Shown here piece after piece: positions 63,484-64,000 of a DNA stretch of 64,000 nt. The DNA is from Mycobacterium lepraemurium (lineage in GTDB: Bacteria; Actinomycetota; Actinomycetes; Mycobacteriales; Mycobacteriaceae): contig CP021238.1 in the NCBI GenBank assembly GCA_002291465.1, positions 3,410,001 to 3,474,000 on the forward strand, written 5' to 3'. A program made the translations under genes and the position numbers. The notes under the pieces were generated by a model that did no database searches, was not told where the DNA came from, and saw only the letters and a list, made by a program, of their open reading frames with translations. How positions within the stretch are numbered: the stretch's first letter is position 1; every line of letters starts with the position of its first letter.

Positions 63484-64000
63484 TCGCGGGCGTGGGCCGG
63501 GAAGAACTCGGCGATGGCCTCCGACCCGTCCAGCGTGTGCGTGGTGGGGCCGATGACCGCGGCGGGCAGGTACTGCTTGCCGCCGGGCCAGGTGTGCCCG
63601 CCCTTCTCGATCCGGTAGAAGACCACCTCGGTGGACGCCGCACACGACGTGGAGTCGAAGCGGTGCACCACCGTGCCGTCGCGGGCGTCGGGCAGCAGCT
63701 CCATCGACGGATCGCCCTGGCATCCGTCGGCCTTGCGCCACTTGTCCACCATGGCGTCCGCCGAGGCGGCGTGGCTGAGCCCGCCCGCCGGCGACTGACC
63801 CGGGCAGCCGGCGAACAGCATCGTAGCGATCCGCCGGACCGTGTCCATGGGATCGGCCGCCCGGACCGCGGCGTCGTTGAGCCACAGTGTGGCGAAACCG
63901 TGCACCAGCGGATCGGCGGTCCCGTGCGCCGCCCACACCGACACCGGCCGGGACGGGTTGCAGGCCACGCCCACGCCGAGGGTGCCGGCCACCGGCGCGA
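63480..64000 (-). CDS. lpqC: Esterase lipoprotein LpqC, C-terminal part (N-terminus beyond window edge)
   Basis: This is a secreted polyhydroxybutyrate-depolymerase-like esterase. The visible 173 codons include [13 protein letters not shown], the family motif HGTADPLV with its Asp, and the catalytic His in GGHTWPGG. Instead of the expected PFNGG after HGTADPLV, about 40 codons (63783-63902) read [20 protein letters not shown] then [12 protein letters not shown], which resembles the last helices of a TetR regulator. The esterase resumes with [16 protein letters not shown]. The frame stays open, but folding is doubtful. Confidence 0.8.
   Translation of the reverse strand, partial: APVAGTLGVGVACNPSRPVSVWAAHGTADPLVHGFATLWLNDAAVRAADPMDTVRRIATMLFAGCPGQSPAGGLSHAASADAMVDKWRKADGCQGDPSMELLPDARDGTVVHRFDSTSCAASTEVVFYRIEKGGHTWPGGKQYLPAAVIGPTTHTLDGSEAIAEFFPAHARD

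Overview
The window is a high-G+C mycobacterial chromosome segment. Its gene order is colinear with M. tuberculosis from about Rv3244c (lpqB) to Rv3298c (lpqC): mtrAB-lpqB, tmk, sahH, the alkB-rubredoxin operon, the mannose and rhamnose cell-wall genes, whiB2, fbiAB, ctpC, fadE25, purEK, birA, accD5/accE5, accA3, sigF-usfX, lat, lrpA, pcd, lhr and nei. Protein sequences read like the M. avium complex. Many non-essential genes are broken, so a host-restricted, gene-decaying relative such as M. lepraemurium is the most economical guess. That is an inference from recalled families; no search was run.

Layout. 1-9.9 kb (minus strand): lpqB (cut by the window edge), mtrB, mtrA, tmk, sahH, a TetR regulator, two rubredoxins, alkB and an amino-acid permease. 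9.9-15.5 kb: an internally deleted FAD oxidoreductase, then manA, an SIS-like partner protein, pmmA, a DUF3499 protein and a zincin-like protein. 15.5-20.8 kb: whiB2, fbiA-fbiB, a four-times frameshifted mamA-type DNA methyltransferase and a Nudix hydrolase. 20.8-25.2 kb: manB, wbbL1, rmlD and an lcp1 (LytR-CpsA-Psr) gene with an internal TAG. 25.2-30.8 kb: a frameshifted Rv3268-like gene, pacL1-ctpC, a methyltransferase and a frameshifted CoA-transferase.

30.8-37.1 kb is an accessory signalling block where M. tuberculosis has Rv3273. It holds a pstS2-pknD type pair with the kinase broken, an intact single-domain response regulator, a broken histidine kinase and a broken REC-PP2C phosphatase. 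37.1-42.3 kb: fadE25, purE, purK, a GtrA-like protein, a PH-domain protein and birA. 42.3-43.9 kb: a heavily degraded ketosteroid-dehydrogenase-like gene. 43.9-49.8 kb: accD5, accE5, broken maf, sseA, a SufE-like gene broken at a 25-base C run, and accA3. 50-52.8 kb: the SigF module, with sigF carrying a stop before its helix-turn-helix, usfX intact and usfY broken. 53-57.3 kb: lysine catabolism (lat, lrpA, pcd intact; the DUF1338 oxygenase broken). 57.4-64 kb: a TetR regulator, lhr, nei and lpqC (cut by the window edge, with a foreign-looking insert).

Core functions stay open: MtrAB signalling, nucleotide and purine synthesis, GDP-mannose and dTDP-rhamnose supply, F420, acyl-CoA carboxylase and biotinylation. 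Lesions concentrate in regulators, stress response, epigenetic marking and catabolism. They include nonsense codons, tandem duplications and internal deletions of several hundred bases as well as single-base indels, so random sequencing error is an insufficient explanation overall, although single-base cases could be errors. The notable exception is lcp1, a cell-wall ligase gene expected to matter. I found no tRNA, rRNA, CRISPR array or insertion sequence.
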